From NCBI RefSeq assembly GCF_001500065.1, contig NZ_LQIN01000005.1, forward strand, positions 62,001-126,000: a stretch of 64,000 bases of DNA. Reading direction: 5' to 3'. The first letter of the stretch is position 1; each line of letters starts with the position of its first letter. The stretch comes from Mycobacterium sp. IS-3022 (GTDB lineage: Bacteria > Actinomycetota > Actinomycetes > Mycobacteriales > Mycobacteriaceae). Shown here piece after piece: positions 1-7,179 of this stretch. The notes below the pieces were generated by a model. The model searched no databases and was not told where the DNA came from. It saw only the letters and a program-made list of their open reading frames with translations. A program made the translations under genes and the position numbers.

Positions 1-15
1 GCCGCGGATACATGT

Positions 16-498
16 ATGTGCTATGCATACTTCGTGACGCCGTCACGATACGACCAACTCGACGAACTGCTGACCCGCATCGCCATCGCGCGGCAGCGAC
101 CGAGTTGGCGCGACCGCCTTCTCGGCGGCGCCGGCCCGGTGACCAGCGCCTCCACCCTGCGGGTACTACGAGCGGTCGAGCAGTGCCAACAGCTTTCCGG
201 CGGCGCCTCGATCCGCGAGGTCGCGGATTTCATGGCGGTCGAACACTCGACAGCCAGCCGATCGGTCGCCGCCGTCGTGAGCGCGGGCCTCGTCACCAAG
301 ACGTCCGCCGCCGATGACCAACGACGGTGCACGTTGGTGCTGACCGCGGCCGGTCGTCAGGCCTTGGAGATCGTGGCCGACCGGCGGCGCGAGCTTGTCG
401 CGGAGATAATCGCCGACTGGCCCGAAGCCAGCGTCGACACCCTGGTCGATCTCCTCGACCGCCTGACCGAACGATTCGAACGCGCGGCGGACCGATGA
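16..498 (+). CDS. MarR-family transcriptional regulator
   Basis: This 160-residue protein has the size and layout of a MarR winged-helix repressor. The recognition helix region is around residues 65-85 (IREVADFMAVEHSTASRSV) and is followed by the wing, with DDQRR at about 100-104 and LTAAG just after, typical of MarR wings. Its stop overlaps the start of the next gene, an MFS exporter (ATGA), so the pair is an operon and the regulator probably responds to an exported compound. The start is uncertain. ATG at 16 gives a Cys/Tyr-rich first stretch unlike the rest, and GTG at 34 is an attractive alternative. No ligand can be inferred. Confidence 0.85.
   Translation: MCYAYFVTPSRYDQLDELLTRIAIARQRPSWRDRLLGGAGPVTSASTLRVLRAVEQCQQLSGGASIREVADFMAVEHSTASRSVAAVVSAGLVTKTSAADDQRRCTLVLTAAGRQALEIVADRRRELVAEIIADWPEASVDTLVDLLDRLTERFERAADR
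33..47. promoter_or_regulatory. Inverted repeat at the start of the MarR gene
   Basis: Arms CGTGAC and GTCACG are separated by GCC, a 15-bp dyad covering the alternative GTG start (34). MarR proteins usually bind dyads at their own promoter, so autoregulation is possible, but the repeat also lies inside the longer reading frame. This is inference from symmetry and position only. Confidence 0.25.
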
Positions 499-1745
499 CC
501 GCTGAAGCCACCGTCCGGTCGCAGGCGCGCGGCGCTTTCGGGTTGATCTTCGACCCGGTGTTCGGCGCGCTGTTCTGGGGCAAGATCTTCTCCGTCCTGG
601 CGGTGTGGACGCACGGCATCGTCGCGGCGATCGTGATGTACGACGCGACCGGTTCGGCGCTGATGGTCGGAATGGTCGGCGTCGTTCAGTTCGCGCCGCA
701 GTTGATCCTCAGCCCCACCAGCGGCAAGTGGGCCGATACCGGCGACCCCGCCCGGCAGATCCTGCTCGGCCGGGTGTTGTGTGTCGCCGGTTCCGGCCTG
801 ACGGCGGCCTGGCTGTTCGCCGAACCTGCGCAATCCGGCATGTCTGCGGCGGTTCCCGTCCTGCTCGGCACCCTGTTGGTCGGGTTCGGCTTCGTGGTGG
901 GCGGCCCGGCGATGCAGTCGATCGTGCCGAACCTCATCCGCGACGGTGAACTGTCGACGGCCATGGCGCTCAACAGCTTTCCGATGACAGTCGGGCGCGT
1001 CGTCGGGCCCGCTGCGGGCGCGTACATCGCCGCGCATCTGGGTCCGGGGGCGGCGTTCGCAGTCAGCGCCGCCCTGCATCTGGTGTTCGCGATCGTGATC
1101 GTCGCCGTCCGCTTCCCGGCCCCGCCGGCGCGGCTCGCCGGCACGGACTTCCGCGTACGGGTGGCACTCAGATACGTCTGGCGGGACCGTCCGCTGTTCC
1201 TGGCGCTGGTCGCGGTGACGACCGTGGGGCTCGCGTCCGATTCGTCGATCACGTTGACCCCGTCGATGGCCGACGAGCTCGGCGGCGGCGCCCGCCTGGT
1301 CGGGACCCTGTCCGCGGTCTTCGGCGTCGGCGCGGCCGTCGGCATGGCGGTGCTCGCGCTGATGCGCGGCCGGCTGGCGTCGCACAAGGTGTCGGCGCTC
1401 GGCATGGCCGGCCTTGCGGCGGGCTGCACGGTGCTAGCCGTGGCGGCGGCGCCTGCGGTGGCGGTCGCGGGATTCGTGCTTGCCGGCCTGGGATTCGGCT
1501 GGGCGATGACCGGCCTGTCCACCGTCGTGCAGGAGCGCGCGCCCAAAGAGTTACGCGGCCGGATCATGGCGCTGTGGCTGGTCGGCTTTCTCGGTTCACG
1601 GCCGATCGCCGCGGCGCTGCTGGGCGGCACTGCCGACGCATTCAGCGTGCAGGCCGCGTTCGCGGTCGCGGCGGTGCTGTGTGTGGCCGCCATGCTGTGG
1701 TGCCGGCCGGCCAAACTCGCCGGCCCGCTGCCGGCTTCTTTGTGA
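495..1745 (+). CDS. MFS transporter (MFS_3 / EntS-like exporter type)
   Basis: A 416-residue integral membrane protein with about 12 hydrophobic segments and the layout of MFS exporters related to the enterobactin/macrolide efflux group. The loop after the second segment (SGKWADTGDPARQ) corresponds to the MFS motif A region. The ATG is embedded in the stop of the upstream MarR gene (4-base overlap), so translation is coupled. It is probably a drug or metabolite exporter repressed by that MarR protein. The substrate cannot be told from sequence. Confidence 0.88.
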   Translation: MTAEATVRSQARGAFGLIFDPVFGALFWGKIFSVLAVWTHGIVAAIVMYDATGSALMVGMVGVVQFAPQLILSPTSGKWADTGDPARQILLGRVLCVAGSGLTAAWLFAEPAQSGMSAAVPVLLGTLLVGFGFVVGGPAMQSIVPNLIRDGELSTAMALNSFPMTVGRVVGPAAGAYIAAHLGPGAAFAVSAALHLVFAIVIVAVRFPAPPARLAGTDFRVRVALRYVWRDRPLFLALVAVTTVGLASDSSITLTPSMADELGGGARLVGTLSAVFGVGAAVGMAVLALMRGRLASHKVSALGMAGLAAGCTVLAVAAAPAVAVAGFVLAGLGFGWAMTGLSTVVQERAPKELRGRIMALWLVGFLGSRPIAAALLGGTADAFSVQAAFAVAAVLCVAAMLWCRPAKLAGPLPASL

Positions 1746-1931
1746 CGGCCCGCTCGTTCGAGCATTCTGCCTGGCGTGTTTGCGCTGCTATCTCGGTCTG
1801 GCGCAGGGTGACTCGTGGCAGACACGACGGCGATGCTGCCGCTCCTCGGTCGGACGCGTTGGACGCGATACCGACGCGATAACAACCTGGCGTCAGGTCG
1901 GCGGCTCGATGAATGAGCTGCGAGCCGCTGC

Positions 1932-1937
1932 TACATT
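1932..1937 (+). promoter_or_regulatory. Putative -10 element of the lpqS-like gene
   Basis: TACATT fits the mycobacterial TANNNT -10 consensus and ends 9 bases before the GTG at 1947, compatible with a leaderless or near-leaderless transcript. No convincing -35 and no TACCC-N5-GGGTA operator is visible in the 201-bp upstream gap (1746-1946). Confidence 0.4.
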
Positions 1938-1946
1938 GGAAACACT

Positions 1947-2357
1947 GTGGCGTACCACGACGCGGATTCCAGGACGCGATGGCGCAAAGTCGTCGCGCTG
2001 GTTCTCGCGTTCTGGATCGTCGTGGCCGGTGCGGAATGGGTTATCTCGTGCCACGAAGAGTCACCTCACGGTCCGCATGAGCTGACCGCAAGTCTGTATG
2101 GCGGATTTGCCGTCGCGGCTGATCATCCGCACATTGAAAATCATTCGACGCATAAAGCGCCCGACGCATTCGCGGAGGCGATGCTGCCCCGTGGCGCAAC
2201 CGTGCTCATCGCGCTGGCACTTATGGCCGCAATCGCCACCGTTGCGCCGTTCTGGCGACAGGGTTCACTGGGCGCAATCCGCGGTCCGCCCCGGTGGCAG
2301 CATGCATCCGAGAGCGGCCGTGTCCTCTTGACCCGGCTGTGCATCGCGCGTCGCTGA
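1947..2357 (+). CDS. lpqS: LpqS-like small lipoprotein, copper-associated family
   Basis: A 136-residue protein with an N-terminal hydrophobic segment ending in VISC (residue 29 Cys), acceptable as a lipobox, then a His-rich segment (HEESPHGPHE, HPHIENHSTHK). The C-terminus ends in LLTRLCIARR, close to the characteristic LLTRFCLARR end of M. tuberculosis LpqS. It is followed by cysK2 and an MFS gene exactly as in M. tuberculosis (lpqS-cysK2-Rv0849), where the block belongs to the RicR copper regulon. The His-rich part suggests metal binding outside the membrane. The molecular role of the family is unknown. A RicR-type box is not visible directly upstream here. Confidence 0.75.
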   Translation: MAYHDADSRTRWRKVVALVLAFWIVVAGAEWVISCHEESPHGPHELTASLYGGFAVAADHPHIENHSTHKAPDAFAEAMLPRGATVLIALALMAAIATVAPFWRQGSLGAIRGPPRWQHASESGRVLLTRLCIARR

Positions 2358-2468
2358 TGGCGTAGCGCCAGATCAAGCTCGCTATTCGGCGAGTTCGGTC
2401 GGTGACTGCTGCCCCTGATCAGCGGCCGCGCGGTATCCGTCGCGGCTCCAACAGAAGCGACGCATCCC

Positions 2469-3578
2469 ATGAACCACGTCCTGTCAGTTCACACATCCAA
2501 CCCACCCTTGCCGCCCGAGCGCCGGCTCGGCCGATACGAGCGGCCAGGCACCATGGTCGGCCGCACCCCGGTGCTACGAATCTCGGCCCCTTTCACCGGC
2601 AACGAGCGCGGCTTCTGGGCCAAGCTCGAAGGCCTCAACCCAGGCGGCATGAAGGATCGGCCTGCCCTACACATGGTTGAGCGAGCGCGGGCCAGCGGCG
2701 CGCTGCGCACCGGCGCCCGGATCGTCGAGTCCACAAGCGGCACACTGGGACTTGGCTTGGCGCTGGCCGGAACCGTCTATCAGCATCCGGTCACGCTGGT
2801 CACCGACCCGGGCATGGAACCCATCATTCAGCGGATGCTGTCAGCATTCGGGGCAGAGGTCGATGTGGTCACTGAGCCGCATCCTGACGGCGGCTGGCAG
2901 CAAGCTCGCCGCGACCGTGTCCAACAGATCCTCTCCACTGAGCCGCATGCGTGGTATCCCGATCAATACAACAATCCCGACAACGTCGAGGCGTACCGTC
3001 CGCTGGCGCTTGAACTCCAGGAGCAGCTTGGCGACATCGACGTTCTGGTCTGTTCTGTTGGCACCGGCGGTCATTCGGCCGGGGTGGCCCGAGTCCTTCG
3101 TGAATTCAATCGCGAGCTACGGCTGATCGGCGTTGACACGGTCGGATCGACGATCTTCGGGCAACCGGCCGGCAAGCGCCTGATGCGTGGATTGGGATCG
3201 AGCATCTATCCCGGCAATGTCGACTACGCGGCGTTCAGCGAGGTTCACTGGGTGGCTCCGGCCGAAGCGGTGTGGGCCTGCCGGACCCTCGCCGCCACCC
3301 ACTACGCCAGCGGCGGATGGAGCGTCGGGGCTGTCGCGCTCGTCGCGGGTTGGGCGGCCCGCACCATGGCCGCCGGTACCACCATTGCTGCGATCTTCCC
3401 TGATGGGCCGCAACGCTACTTCGACACCGTGTACAACGATGACTACTGTCGGGGCCACGGTTTGCTCGGCGTCACACCTTCTGAAGAACCGGCGGTTATC
3501 GATGATCCTCGAGCGCAAGTGGTTTCGTCTTGGACTCGCTGCGCCAATGTCATTGACCCACTGGCGGTGATGCGGTGA
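2469..3578 (+). CDS. cysK2: PLP-dependent cysteine synthase CysK2 (S-sulfocysteine synthase type)
   Basis: A 369-residue fold-type II PLP enzyme. [10 protein letters not shown] (about residues 57-66) carries the PLP Schiff-base lysine and STSGTLG (about 90-96) is the substrate-binding loop. The VGTGGHSAG segment (about 198-206) matches the phosphate-binding glycine loop. Length and the long C-terminal extension fit M. tuberculosis CysK2, which makes S-sulfocysteine from O-phosphoserine and thiosulfate rather than serving bulk cysteine synthesis. It lies between the lpqS-like gene and an MFS gene whose ATG overlaps its stop. A link to copper and sulfur stress is inferred from gene order. Confidence 0.88.
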   Translation: MNHVLSVHTSNPPLPPERRLGRYERPGTMVGRTPVLRISAPFTGNERGFWAKLEGLNPGGMKDRPALHMVERARASGALRTGARIVESTSGTLGLGLALAGTVYQHPVTLVTDPGMEPIIQRMLSAFGAEVDVVTEPHPDGGWQQARRDRVQQILSTEPHAWYPDQYNNPDNVEAYRPLALELQEQLGDIDVLVCSVGTGGHSAGVARVLREFNRELRLIGVDTVGSTIFGQPAGKRLMRGLGSSIYPGNVDYAAFSEVHWVAPAEAVWACRTLAATHYASGGWSVGAVALVAGWAARTMAAGTTIAAIFPDGPQRYFDTVYNDDYCRGHGLLGVTPSEEPAVIDDPRAQVVSSWTRCANVIDPLAVMR

Positions 3579-4840
3579 TGAAGGTGGTCGCACAGTTCCG
3601 CAGTTTCGGCTGGCCCAGTCGGATGCTGATGGTCAATCAGTTTGGCATCAATCTCGGCTTCTACATGTTGATGCCTTACCTGGCTGGATATCTGGCCGGC
3701 CCACTCGGTTTGGCGGCATGGACGGTCGGGTTGGTGTTGGGGGTGCGGAACTTCTCTCAACAGGGCATGTTCATCTTGGGCGGCACACTGGCGGATCGAC
3801 TCGGATACAAGCCGTTGATCGTCGCAGGCTGTCTGCTCCGAACAGGCGGATTCGGTTTGCTGGTCTTCGCCGAGTCGTTGCCGGCGGTGCTTATCGCCTC
3901 GGCAGCAACAGGATTCGCTGGAGCGCTGTTCAACCCGGCGGTTCGGGCCTACCTGGCAACGGATTCGGGACCCCGACGCGTCGAGGCGTTCGCGGTGTTC
4001 AACATCTTCTATCAGGCCGGGATCCTGGCGGGGCCTCTCGTCGGACTGGCCCTGATGGCACTGGACTTCCGCATCACGGCTGCCGCCGCGGCGCTGGTGT
4101 TTGCCGCTCTGACCGTCGCGCAGTTGTTCGCCTTGCCACCGCAATCCCCCGGCGTGCCGGAAGACAAATCCTCTGTGCTTGCCGACTGGCGCGTCATTGT
4201 GGCCAACCGGTCGTTTCTCATGTTCGCCGCGGCGATGATCGGCTCCTACGTGCTGTCATTCCAGGTATATCTCGCCCTCCCCCTGCACGCCGGAATGCTT
4301 GAGCCCCAGCGGGAGTCATTGATGGTGGCTTCGGTGTTCGTGGTGTCCGGTGTGGTGACAGTGTTCGGTCAGCTGCGCATCACCCAATGGTTCGGCACAC
4401 GGTGGGGCGCGGGGCGTTCCCTGGTATTCGGCCTTCTTCTTCTGGCGGCGGCGTTCGTTCCGCTGATGGTCGTACCCGACAGCGGCCGCTTCGGCCACAC
4501 TGCGGCAGTCGCCGCGCTCCTGCTGGCCGCGGGGGTGCTGGCCGTCGGTTCGGCCGCGGTGTTCCCATTCGAAATGGACACCGTCGTCTCCTTGGCGAAC
4601 GAGCGGCTCGTCGGCACTCATTACGGGTTTTACAACACCATCGTGGGCATCGGCATCCTCGTTGGAAACCTTGGCACAGGTTGGCTGATGCAAGCCGGCC
4701 GCAATGCCGGTGTGAGCGAACTCATCTGGCTGGCCCTCGCCCTGGTCGGGCTGGCGTCGGCAGCTGCGCTATACCGTCTCGACCGCTCTGGACGGTTGCG
4801 GCCGATACCGCAAGCTGGAGTCAGCGCACCCGGCGGCTGA
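3575..4840 (+). CDS. MFS transporter, Rv0849-like, coupled to cysK2
   Basis: A 421-residue protein with 12 predicted membrane segments and an MFS motif A-like loop ([13 protein letters not shown], about residues 67-79). The start overlaps the cysK2 stop by 4 bases (ATGA), so the two are translationally coupled. By synteny it corresponds to Rv0849 of M. tuberculosis, an MFS protein of the copper-responsive lpqS block. Possible cargo includes a sulfur amino-acid derivative or a metal chelate, but nothing in the sequence decides this. Confidence 0.88.
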   Translation: MMKVVAQFRSFGWPSRMLMVNQFGINLGFYMLMPYLAGYLAGPLGLAAWTVGLVLGVRNFSQQGMFILGGTLADRLGYKPLIVAGCLLRTGGFGLLVFAESLPAVLIASAATGFAGALFNPAVRAYLATDSGPRRVEAFAVFNIFYQAGILAGPLVGLALMALDFRITAAAAALVFAALTVAQLFALPPQSPGVPEDKSSVLADWRVIVANRSFLMFAAAMIGSYVLSFQVYLALPLHAGMLEPQRESLMVASVFVVSGVVTVFGQLRITQWFGTRWGAGRSLVFGLLLLAAAFVPLMVVPDSGRFGHTAAVAALLLAAGVLAVGSAAVFPFEMDTVVSLANERLVGTHYGFYNTIVGIGILVGNLGTGWLMQAGRNAGVSELIWLALALVGLASAAALYRLDRSGRLRPIPQAGVSAPGG

Positions 4841-4964
4841 CCGTGGCCCGTGGAGACGAACTCCGCGGGCCTACTCTACTTCTCACACGGGTTAGGTCCT
4901 GCCGTAGCGCAACGGGTTTCGAACCTGCCAAGACCGATTTCGTGAATATCGAATCAGGAGTGGG

Positions 4965-5414
4965 CTATTCGACAAGTCCGACTAGCTGGCGGCCGTCGGC
5001 TTGCCACGCCCGCATTCCTCCCCGCAACTCCACAATGTCGACGTAGCCGAGATCATGAAGTGTTTCAGCGGCTATCGCGCTCATCGGTCCTGTCCGACAG
5101 TAGATCGCGAGGCCAGTGCTGCGATCGGCTGGAAGCCGGCCAGCCTGGGATCTGATCTGGTCGAACGGTATCGACAGGTCTGTGCCGGCGATATCGCCCT
5201 CAAAAGGAACATGAACATTGATCGTCACGCGGGTCGGTTCGTCGACCGCTGCGGCGAACTCACCCGGGCCGACCAGGCGGGCGGTTGACGCCTCTTCAGT
5301 GAGGGAAGTCGACGCCGCGGGTTGACCGTGAGAACCGCAACCACCGAGTATCAGCACACTCGCCATACCGAGCGCGGCAGGGATTACGCGAAGGTCCCCT
5401 CGTAGATTCCACAC
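4965..5414 (-). CDS. Secreted rhodanese-domain lipoprotein
   Basis: With a GTG start at 5414 this is a 149-residue lipoprotein: short basic N-terminus, hydrophobic stretch and lipobox LGGC with Cys26. The rest is a single rhodanese domain. Its active-site loop CRTGPMS has the sulfur-carrying Cys at about 106, and INVHVPFEGDI is typical of secreted single-domain rhodaneses. It should move sulfane sulfur outside the membrane. The start was chosen because TATTCT ends 6 bases before the GTG (leaderless pattern), and because the longer frame back to 5459 would run through a TACCCCTCGGGGGTA palindrome. It is divergent from the DUF1326 gene and convergent with the cysK2 block. Confidence 0.85.
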   Translation of the reverse strand: MWNLRGDLRVIPAALGMASVLILGGCGSHGQPAASTSLTEEASTARLVGPGEFAAAVDEPTRVTINVHVPFEGDIAGTDLSIPFDQIRSQAGRLPADRSTGLAIYCRTGPMSAIAAETLHDLGYVDIVELRGGMRAWQADGRQLVGLVE

Positions 5415-5420
5415 CCTTGC

Positions 5421-5426
5421 AGAATA
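5421..5426 (-). promoter_or_regulatory. Putative -10 of the rhodanese lipoprotein gene
   Basis: On the minus strand TATTCT (5426 down to 5421) fits TANNNT and is followed by six bases and the GTG at 5414, a leaderless arrangement. Its first two bases overlap the left RicR-type palindrome, so a bound repressor would block RNA polymerase. Confidence 0.5.
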
Positions 5427-5439
5427 CCCCTCGGGGGTA
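5425..5439. promoter_or_regulatory. RicR/CsoR-type operator, left copy (TACCC-N5-GGGTA)
   Basis: TACCCCTCGGGGGTA is a 15-bp dyad that fits exactly the TACCC-N5-GGGTA motif described for the mycobacterial copper sensor RicR, a CsoR-family repressor. It overlaps the -10 of the rhodanese gene and abuts the -35 (TTGACG at 5441) of the DUF1326 promoter. CstR, the persulfide-sensing branch of the CsoR family, binds very similar GC-rich dyads, so the signal could be Cu(I) or sulfane sulfur. Confidence 0.7.
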
Positions 5440-5440
5440 C

Positions 5441-5471
5441 TTGACGGGACCACGTACACCGCGCTACGTTC
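5441..5471 (+). promoter_or_regulatory. Putative promoter of the DUF1326 gene
   Basis: TTGACG (5441-5446) and TACGTT (5466-5471) are good -35 and -10 matches with a 19-base spacer. Transcription would start near 5478, giving a leader of about 35 bases that includes the right-hand palindrome and the Shine-Dalgarno AAGGAG (5502-5507). Confidence 0.5.
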
Positions 5472-5484
5472 GGCTCATCCGGGT

Positions 5485-5498
5485 ACCCCCCCGGGGTA
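5485..5498. promoter_or_regulatory. RicR/CsoR-type operator, right copy (TACCC-N4-GGGTA)
   Basis: TACCCCCCGGGGTA is a 14-bp dyad, the same arms as the left copy with one base less between them. It lies downstream of the predicted start of transcription and just upstream of the ribosome-binding site of the DUF1326 gene, so it could act as a roadblock. The centres of the two copies are about 60 bp apart. Confidence 0.65.
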
Positions 5499-5512
5499 TA
5501 TAAGGAGCAGGA

Positions 5513-6232
5513 GTGACAACGACACCCTTGACCACCGACTGGCATCTCCGCGGAGACTGGTTTGACGTTTGCAGCTGTAAATTGCCCTGCCCGTGCAGCT
5601 TCGCTCAAGAGCCGACCCACGGAGACTGCCTGTTCACTCTGGTCTGGCACATCCGGGACGGGCACCTAGGCGAGGTGAACCTCGCTGGATTGAATGTGGT
5701 CTCACTCGGCGAGTTCACCGGCAACATGTGGGTCGGCGACCCCAACGCCATGATGAAGCTGATGTTCTACATCGACTCCAAAGCCGATCCGGTCCAAGGC
5801 GACGCGCTGGAGCGGATCTTCACCGGCAAAGAGGGCGGCTGGCCGGCCGAATTCGCCAGCCTCATCGAGGAGTTACGGGGCATCGAGTACGCACCGATCA
5901 CGTTCGAGGCCGCAGACGACCTTGCCTACTGGCGCGCCAAAGTCCCCGGCAAGGTCGACCTTCAGGTTGCTGCACTCACCGGACCGACGTCGGATCCCAG
6001 TCGACGAGTCACCACCGCGAATGCGCCGGGGGCTGAAGTCGGGCCTGGTCAGGTTGCGACGTGGGGCGTTGTCGAGCGAGACCATGCCGTGGGCTTCGAT
6101 TGGTCCCACGAACACCGCGGCCGCTCCAGCAAGCACTTCCCATTCGACTGGCGTCCCGACAGCTCAGTCGGTTCATCGGCCGAACTCGAAGCCGGCTCGG
6201 ACAAGGACGCGTCATGCCAGTGCCACGCGTGA
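5513..6232 (+). CDS. DUF1326 cysteine-rich protein, candidate copper-binding
   Basis: A 239-residue cytoplasmic-looking protein without signal peptide or membrane segment. The N-terminus has the DUF1326 hallmark: GDWFDVCSCKLPCPC gives a CxCxxxCxC cluster (Cys20, 22, 26, 28), with another Cys at about 39. The C-terminus ends in SCQCHA, a second CxCH site. Thiolates in this spacing suit Cu(I) or zinc. The GTG start is supported by AAGGAG upstream. DUF1326 genes often sit beside a DUF2182 membrane protein, but none is present here. The only divergent partner is the rhodanese lipoprotein, and two RicR-type palindromes lie in the shared promoter. No enzymatic role is known to me. Confidence 0.8.
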   Translation: MTTTPLTTDWHLRGDWFDVCSCKLPCPCSFAQEPTHGDCLFTLVWHIRDGHLGEVNLAGLNVVSLGEFTGNMWVGDPNAMMKLMFYIDSKADPVQGDALERIFTGKEGGWPAEFASLIEELRGIEYAPITFEAADDLAYWRAKVPGKVDLQVAALTGPTSDPSRRVTTANAPGAEVGPGQVATWGVVERDHAVGFDWSHEHRGRSSKHFPFDWRPDSSVGSSAELEAGSDKDASCQCHA

Positions 6233-6308
6233 ACCGCGCGCCCGCGCCGATACATGAGTACGACGGTTACCGAGCCGGGCCGCTGTCGGCAATGTAAACA
6301 CTTACGGC

Positions 6309-7148
6309 TCAGGCTGTTTCGGCGGCCATCCTGGCTCGCTCGGTCATCGAGGCGATCACTCCGCCGTCGTTGAGGATGTCGGTGCCGGTGAGGTACCCGG
6401 CCTTGGAACTGGCGACGAAGGCGAGTAAGTCGGCCATCTCCTCCGGCCTCCCCCACCGCGGGACCGCGGCGTCGGCGACCATGGCGCCGGCGCCGGCCTG
6501 CTCCTCCAACCGGCCCATCTCGGTGTCGATGGATCCCGGCGACACCGAGACGATGCGCAGGCCTTTGCCGTTGATCCGTTCGGCCTGCGACGTGCTGTAC
6601 CACCTGACGAAGCTCTTGCTCAGCGCATAGGCGATACCCGATCGCGCTTCTGGCGGAACGATGTCGCATGCGGCCAGCATGGCGGTCATGAATGCGTCCT
6701 GATCCGTCAGCGCTTGCGGGAACTGGCTTTTCGGGATCATCTCGTCGGGCAGCATGTGCGCAGCCATCGACGCCACGTTCACCACCGCGGCGCCCTCGGC
6801 GGCGACTTCGAAGAACGCCTCATCGACGTTGATCGTGCCGATCGCATTGGTGCGCATGACATATTCGGCGTCGCCCATGCTGGGGCTCACCCCGGCAGTG
6901 TGGATCACGGAGGCGACGGTGCCGAGGCCGCACGCCGTCTCGAACAGCCGGCCGACCGCCAGCCGGTCGGTGACGTCGCAATGCACGACGGTGGCCGTGA
7001 TGCCGAGGTCGGCCAACGTCGCGGCCGCACCGTCGAGGCGGTCCTTTCTGACGTCGCAGAGGACGACCGTGTGGTCCAGCCCCACCACCTTGGCCGTCGC
7101 CTGACCCATTCCACCCGCGCCGCCCGTGATCACCGACACTCGACTCAT
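6309..7148 (-). CDS. SDR-family oxidoreductase (3-alpha-HSD-like, long loop)
   Basis: A 279-residue short-chain dehydrogenase. The dinucleotide site is TGGAGGMGQ (about residues 7-15) with a D in CDVRKD favouring NAD(H). The active site has the Ser of VASMAAH and the YALSK tetrad. About 45 residues lie between the Ser and the Tyr, longer than usual and resembling the 3-alpha-hydroxysteroid dehydrogenase/carbonyl reductase branch. ATG at 7148 was preferred because the 13 residues before it precede the Rossmann start. It is the last gene of a minus-strand run, 31 bp behind a WS/DGAT gene. The substrate is unknown. Confidence 0.82.
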   Translation of the reverse strand: MSRVSVITGGAGGMGQATAKVVGLDHTVVLCDVRKDRLDGAAATLADLGITATVVHCDVTDRLAVGRLFETACGLGTVASVIHTAGVSPSMGDAEYVMRTNAIGTINVDEAFFEVAAEGAAVVNVASMAAHMLPDEMIPKSQFPQALTDQDAFMTAMLAACDIVPPEARSGIAYALSKSFVRWYSTSQAERINGKGLRIVSVSPGSIDTEMGRLEEQAGAGAMVADAAVPRWGRPEEMADLLAFVASSKAGYLTGTDILNDGGVIASMTERARMAAETA

Positions 7149-7179
7149 ACCCGGACGGTATACCGCTAGGGGGGATGCG

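Noticed and set aside
4914..4929. tRNA T-arm-like GGGTTTCGAACCTGCC
   Set aside because: No acceptor, D or anticodon arms can be drawn around it, so I do not call a tRNA or an att site.
5384..5665. Minus-strand frame across the rhodanese/DUF1326 promoter
   Set aside because: It is antisense to the DUF1326 gene and only stays open because of the GC-rich palindromes. No start or domain.
7156..7165. CGGTATACCG palindrome between WS/DGAT and SDR genes
   Set aside because: Only 10 bp, inside an apparent operon, no regulator nearby.
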